From Gammaproteobacteria bacterium (GTDB taxonomy: Bacteria > Pseudomonadota > Gammaproteobacteria > Pseudomonadales > Pseudomonadaceae), in the NCBI GenBank assembly GCA_018816095.1, contig JAHIWP010000078.1, forward strand, positions 1 through 64,000: a stretch of DNA of 64,000 bases. Reading direction: 5' to 3'. Of this stretch, positions 60,629-64,000 are shown piece after piece. Below the pieces are notes generated by a model, which had not been told where the DNA came from, ran no database searches, and was given only the letters and a program-made list of their open reading frames with translations. Both the position numbers and the translations under genes were made by a program. Position 1 is the stretch's first letter. Each line of letters begins with the position of its first letter.

Positions 60629-61150
60629 TTAAGCGATGACCGCCCCATTGATCAGCCATAGCACCAGCCCGGCAAGGGCCAGGTGCAGCGCGACGATCAG
60701 CCAGAACACCAACTGATAACTCGGTTTGCGGTTCTTGTGACGGATCAGGCGCTGCGCCAACAACCCGCCAGGCCAGCCACCCAGCAGTTCATACAGGTGC
60801 AGGCGCGCCTCGGGCGTGCGCTGCAGCCCCTTGATGGCGAACTGTTTGTCGCGGTAGTAGGCAAAAAAGCAGATCAGGCTCATCAGCCCGTAGAGCGCCG
60901 CCAGCAGCGGCAACAGCTCAACCCCCAGCAACAGCGGCTGCAGGCGCTCGTGCCAGAGCGCTGCAACCGCGTGCAGCCAAGGTGGATAACTGGCGTAGTT
61001 ACTGACGCTCAAGGCCAGGTTGCTCTGCGCAATGCTGCAGGGCTGGTCGGTGTAAAGCACCACACCATCCTCCTGCAAACATTTGTGTACCGCCGCCTGC
61101 GCCTGCGCGGTAATAAACAGCGCAGCAAGCCAACACAGCCAGCGCGCCAT
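60629..61150 (-). CDS. DUF1294 membrane protein with exported DUF4124-like N-terminus
   Basis: 173 residues. Signal peptide (about 1-19), then a short periplasmic DUF4124-like domain with HKCLQEDGVVLYTDQPC (two Cys), followed by membrane helices at about 75-95 and 152-170. The DUF1294 signature is intact: YYRDKQFAIKGLQRTPEARLHLYELLGGWPGGLLAQRL and KNRKPSYQ. Function unknown; the fusion of both domains in one short protein suggests envelope localisation. Ends 5 bp before the helicase gene stop in the same strand, so it may be co-transcribed downstream of the helicase. Confidence 0.82.
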   Translation of the reverse strand: MARWLCWLAALFITAQAQAAVHKCLQEDGVVLYTDQPCSIAQSNLALSVSNYASYPPWLHAVAALWHERLQPLLLGVELLPLLAALYGLMSLICFFAYYRDKQFAIKGLQRTPEARLHLYELLGGWPGGLLAQRLIRHKNRKPSYQLVFWLIVALHLALAGLVLWLINGAVIA

Positions 61151-61154
61151 GGCG

Positions 61155-62507
61155 TTACTCGGCCGCTGGCGTACGGCGCTTCAACGGCGCCAAACCGTCC
61201 TGGCTAACCAGCACCGGCGCATCGGCCTTGGGCTTATTGATGGTGTTGCGCTTGCTCGGCGCCTTGGCGGCAGGCTTTTTCGCAACAATCTTCTTGCCGG
61301 TTTTCGGGTCGATCTTTTTCTTCTTCGGGCCAACAGCCTTGCCAGATGCCTTGAGGTTTTTCGGCCCCTGGTAGATGCCCTTGATGTCTTTGATGTTACG
61401 GCGTTCGAAGCGCTGCTTGAGGTAGCGCTCGATGCTCGACATCAGCGCCCAGTCGTTGTGGCAGATCAGCGAGATCGCCAGACCTTCAGCGCCTGCGCGG
61501 CCGGTACGACCAATGCGGTGCACGTACTCGTCGCCGGAGCGCGGCATATCGAAGTTGATCACCAGATCCAGGCCGTCAACGTCCAGGCCGCGCGCTGCCA
61601 CATCGGTGGCCACCAGAATCTTCACCGCGCCTTGCTTGAGGCGGTCGATGGCCAGCTTACGGTCCTTCTGGTCTTTTTCGCCGTGCAGCACGAACACCTT
61701 GTATTCCTTGGCCACCAGCTTGCCGTAGAGGCGGTCAGCCTGAACCCGGGTATTGGTGAAGATGATCGCCTTCTCGTAGGTTTCGTTGGCCAGCAACCAG
61801 TCGACCAGACGCTCTTTATGATGGTTGTGGTCGGCGGTGATGATCTGCTGACGGGTGCCTTCATTGAGCTGGTTAACCTTGTTGACCTGCAAGTGCTCAG
61901 GCTCTTTCAGCACCTTGCCCACCACCTCACGCAACCCGGCACCGCCACTGGTGGCGGAAAACAGCAGGGTCTGGCGTTCGGCATTGCACAATTCGGCCAA
62001 GCGCTGCACATCATCGCTGAAGCCCATATCAAGCATGCGATCGGCTTCGTCGAGCACCAGCACTTCAACTTCATCGAGCAGCAGATTACCGGCGTTAGCG
62101 TGCTCAATCAGACGGCCTGGCGTGCCGATCAGGATATCCACCCGGCGCAGCATCGCGGCCTGCACCTTGAAGTCTTCACCCCCGGTAATCAGACCGGCTT
62201 TAAGGAAGGTGAACTGCGCAAAGCGCTCAACTTCTTTGAGCGTCTGTTGGGCCAACTCGCGGGTCGGCAGCAGGATCATCGCGCGTACACTCATACGCGG
62301 CGAAGAGGCGCCATCGCCGAGCAGGCGATTAAGCATCGGCAAAACGAAGGCGGCGGTCTTGCCGCTGCCGGTTTGCGCGATTACCCGCAGGTCTTTTCCT
62401 TGTAGCGCCAGCGGAATGGCCGCCAGCTGCACCGGGGTGGGCTCGACAAAGTTCAGCGCAGCCACGGCTTTAAGCAGGCGTTCATGCAGGGCGAATTGGG
62501 AAAACAC
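61155..62507 (-). CDS. DEAD-box RNA helicase
   Basis: 450 residues: Q motif (NFVEPTPVQLAAIP), motif I AQTGSGKT, PTRELAQQ, GTPGRL, DEAD in VLDEADRMLD, motif III SAT, and in domain 2 IIFTNTRVQAD, ATDVAARGLDVD and HRIGRTGRAG. The basic C-terminal extension (about 380-450) is Lys/Pro-rich with KKKKIDPKTGKKIVAKKPAAKAPSK and suits RNA tethering. Probably RNA remodelling in ribosome assembly or decay, comparable to SrmB or RhlE. GTG 62507 with GAGG 8 nt upstream; upstream frame is discarded. Confidence 0.93.
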   Translation of the reverse strand: MFSQFALHERLLKAVAALNFVEPTPVQLAAIPLALQGKDLRVIAQTGSGKTAAFVLPMLNRLLGDGASSPRMSVRAMILLPTRELAQQTLKEVERFAQFTFLKAGLITGGEDFKVQAAMLRRVDILIGTPGRLIEHANAGNLLLDEVEVLVLDEADRMLDMGFSDDVQRLAELCNAERQTLLFSATSGGAGLREVVGKVLKEPEHLQVNKVNQLNEGTRQQIITADHNHHKERLVDWLLANETYEKAIIFTNTRVQADRLYGKLVAKEYKVFVLHGEKDQKDRKLAIDRLKQGAVKILVATDVAARGLDVDGLDLVINFDMPRSGDEYVHRIGRTGRAGAEGLAISLICHNDWALMSSIERYLKQRFERRNIKDIKGIYQGPKNLKASGKAVGPKKKKIDPKTGKKIVAKKPAAKAPSKRNTINKPKADAPVLVSQDGLAPLKRRTPAAE

Positions 62508-62683
62508 GGGGGTAACCTCGACGAAAAACAAAAAATCAGCCGCATAGCCTACCGCTTTCCGGCCTTGCGGCCGAGTGACTTTGCATATTCAGTGCAATAA
62601 AGCGACCGTTGCCCCTGAACCAAGCCTAAACCAGCTGTTCAAATTGACCATAAAACCCGCCTTCGTGGGCCTTGGAGTTCATC

Positions 62684-63100
62684 ATGCGTAACCTGCGACA
62701 AGCCTTGTTAATCAGCGCAACCCTGGCATTCACACTCACTGCGCAAAGCGCTATGGCGGCGCCCAAACATGATCACCCTGGCAAACAGGGGGGCGGCCAG
62801 AACAGCGACATCCGCGTTGACCTCAACGGCCCGTCGATTGATATCGGCCGGGTACGCATCGTGCTGGGCGAGAACCGCAACCTGATCGGCGCAACCCGCG
62901 CCTTACCGCCAGGCATCGCCAAGAACCTCGCACGGGGCAAACCACTGCCACCTGGCATTGCGAAAAACTTCGACAGCCGGCTACTTGGCCAACTGCCGCG
63001 CTATGACGGCTATGAGTGGAAGCAAACCGGCACTGACGTGGTGCTGGTAGCCATTGCTACGGGCATCATTTACGAAGTGCTGCGCAACGTGCTGGACTGA
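62684..63100 (+). CDS. RcnB/CigR-like exported protein
   Basis: 138 residues: signal peptide (about 1-25, AMAA cleavage), a His/Gly/Lys-rich stretch KHDHPGKQGGGQN, and a C-terminal RcnB-like domain with LPPGIAKNLARGKPLPPGIAK repeats (two PPGIAKN units) and VLVAIATGIIYEVL, a terminal hydrophobic segment. The PPGxAKxL motif is typical of RcnB/CigR-type proteins that affect metal or virulence-factor homeostasis in Salmonella; role here not known. ATG 62684 with TTGGAG 7 nt upstream. Confidence 0.82.
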   Translation: MRNLRQALLISATLAFTLTAQSAMAAPKHDHPGKQGGGQNSDIRVDLNGPSIDIGRVRIVLGENRNLIGATRALPPGIAKNLARGKPLPPGIAKNFDSRLLGQLPRYDGYEWKQTGTDVVLVAIATGIIYEVLRNVLD

Positions 63101-63106
63101 GCCACA

Positions 63107-64000
63107 TTACTGCTCGGCAAACGATGCGCTGCGCCGTTGTTTGATCAACAGGCGCGCGCTATCCCAACCCACCAGCAACACCGCCAACCAGATCGGCAAA
63201 TAAGTGAGCCATTGGGCCGCATCAAATTGCTCACCGAGAAACAGCAACGCCACCAGAAACAGCAGTACCGGTTCGACATAGCTGAGGATGCCGAATAGCC
63301 CCATCGGTAGCAGCCGACTGGCCGCCATCATCGCGGCAAACGCCAGCGCGCTGAGCAACCCCAGGCCAGGCAGCAGCCACCACAGCTGCGGGGCTTGGCT
63401 AAACAGCAGTGGTGGCCCCCACTGCACAACCATGTAGATCGCCACCGGGGCCATAAACAGCATTTCCAGCACGAACCCGGACAAGGCATCCAGGCGCATC
63501 CAGCGGCGCAGCATGAAATACGGCGGATAGCCCAGCACCGTAACCATCACCACCCAGGAAAACGCCTGGGTCAGCCACAGCTCATGGGCGACGCCAAGCA
63601 ACGCGCAGAACACCGCCAAGCGCTGCAACGGCCGCAGCCGCTCGCCGTAGAACACCCGGCCGGCCAGCACCATGGCCAGCGGTAGGAGGAAGTACCCCAG
63701 CGACACCTCCAGCATGCGCCCGGACAGCGGCGCCCAGACAAACAGCGCCCACTGGATCCCCATCAGCAGTGCAGCCACAGGCAGGCTGGCCAACAGCAAC
63801 GGTTCACGCCGCAGGCGAGCGAAGGCCGCCAGCAGCAGCGGCCATTGCCGCGACACGGTCACCAGCAGCAACACTGCCGGTAACGACCAGAGCACCCGCT
63901 GGGCAAACACTTGCAAGCCATCAAGCGGAGCCAACAGCTGCACATAGCCAGGCACCAAGGCAAACAACACCGAGGCGATAATCGACAGCGCCACACCGCG
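63107..64000 (-). CDS. rarD: RarD-type EamA transporter, 5' end cut by window edge
   Basis: At least 297 residues, ten membrane helices of the RarD subfamily: ALSIIASVLFALVPGYVQLLAPLDGLQVFAQRVLWSLPAV at the N-terminus, then FVWAPLSGRMLEVSLGYFLLPL and YGERLRPLQRLAVFCALLGVAHELW. The frame continues to the edge as ArgGly before the visible Val, and RarD homologues normally begin with KGVALSI-like residues preceded by a Met 3-5 residues upstream, so the true start lies just outside. Inner-membrane transporter linked to chloramphenicol sensitivity in E. coli (family knowledge); substrate unknown. Confidence 0.88.
   Translation of the reverse strand, partial: RGVALSIIASVLFALVPGYVQLLAPLDGLQVFAQRVLWSLPAVLLLVTVSRQWPLLLAAFARLRREPLLLASLPVAALLMGIQWALFVWAPLSGRMLEVSLGYFLLPLAMVLAGRVFYGERLRPLQRLAVFCALLGVAHELWLTQAFSWVVMVTVLGYPPYFMLRRWMRLDALSGFVLEMLFMAPVAIYMVVQWGPPLLFSQAPQLWWLLPGLGLLSALAFAAMMAASRLLPMGLFGILSYVEPVLLFLVALLFLGEQFDAAQWLTYLPIWLAVLLVGWDSARLLIKQRRSASFAEQ

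Noticed and set aside
1..64000. CRISPR arrays, insertion sequences, prophage, integrase or toxin-antitoxin pairs
   Set aside because: No spaced direct repeats beyond the coding 54-bp units, no transposase or integrase motifs, no flanking attachment repeats were seen.

Overview
The window reads as ordinary chromosomal DNA of a Pseudomonas-type gammaproteobacterium: GC-rich, densely packed, strong Shine-Dalgarno sequences, no insertion sequence, prophage, CRISPR, rRNA or tRNA. Two stretches match gene orders I know from Pseudomonas aeruginosa: tandem acyl-CoA synthetases next to a lysophospholipase-like and a MaoC gene (positions 1-5909), and cheR-cheV-flgA-flgM-flgN-PilZ brake (22120-26634) followed by two glycosyltransferases, an MFS carrier and a glutamine-synthetase-like gene. 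The genus is an inference from this; species is not resolved. Both edges cut genes (fadD1 at the left, rarD at the right).

Layout. 1-7600: fatty-acid activation (fadD1, fadD2), lipid hydrolase, hotdog hydratase, a DUF1993 protein and an exported hydrolase. 7795-11206: divergent metE/metR pair for B12-independent methionine synthesis. 11454-17365: a bestrophin-like channel, then a TetR regulator with its adaptor and RND pump, whose promoter carries two tandem palindromic operators. 17444-21865: cupin, methyltransferase and a large bifunctional-type penicillin-binding protein. 22120-26634: chemotaxis/flagellum block with a strong sigma-54 site before flgA and a textbook sigma-28 promoter before flgM. 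26639-30644: glycosyltransferases, MFS, glutamine-synthetase family. 30990-41061: a small exported repeat protein, yceH, sstT, parvulin, EamA and MFS carriers, YebC-type regulator, lipoprotein, D-aminoacylase-like enzyme.

41165-50741: a periplasmic binding-type protein, a zinc phospholipase C/P1-nuclease-like protein, then a PP2C phosphatase, Ser/Thr kinase and FHA protein in one leftward unit without type VI secretion genes; a Lys-rich microprotein, GNAT, GGDEF cyclase, an exported MsrB and lipoprotein MsrA pair, and an ABA4-like membrane protein. 51365-54626: thermonuclease-like protein and a cyanate locus cynS-DUF2790-cynT with convergent cynR. 54904-64000: CvfB-like S1 protein, a small SutA-like protein, LTA-synthase-family protein, another orphan binding protein, an MDR-family reductase, DUF1294 membrane protein, DEAD-box helicase, RcnB/CigR-like protein and rarD.

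Most interesting observations: a 36-bp element present in front of both cynS and cynR with identical internal spacing; an 18-residue tandem-repeat secreted protein; the stand-alone kinase/phosphatase/FHA unit; the exported Msr pair; and the sigma-54 site whose predicted start point leaves flgA essentially leaderless. I found no convincing evidence of a wholly new multi-gene defence or mobile system; the candidates are small and need comparison across genomes.
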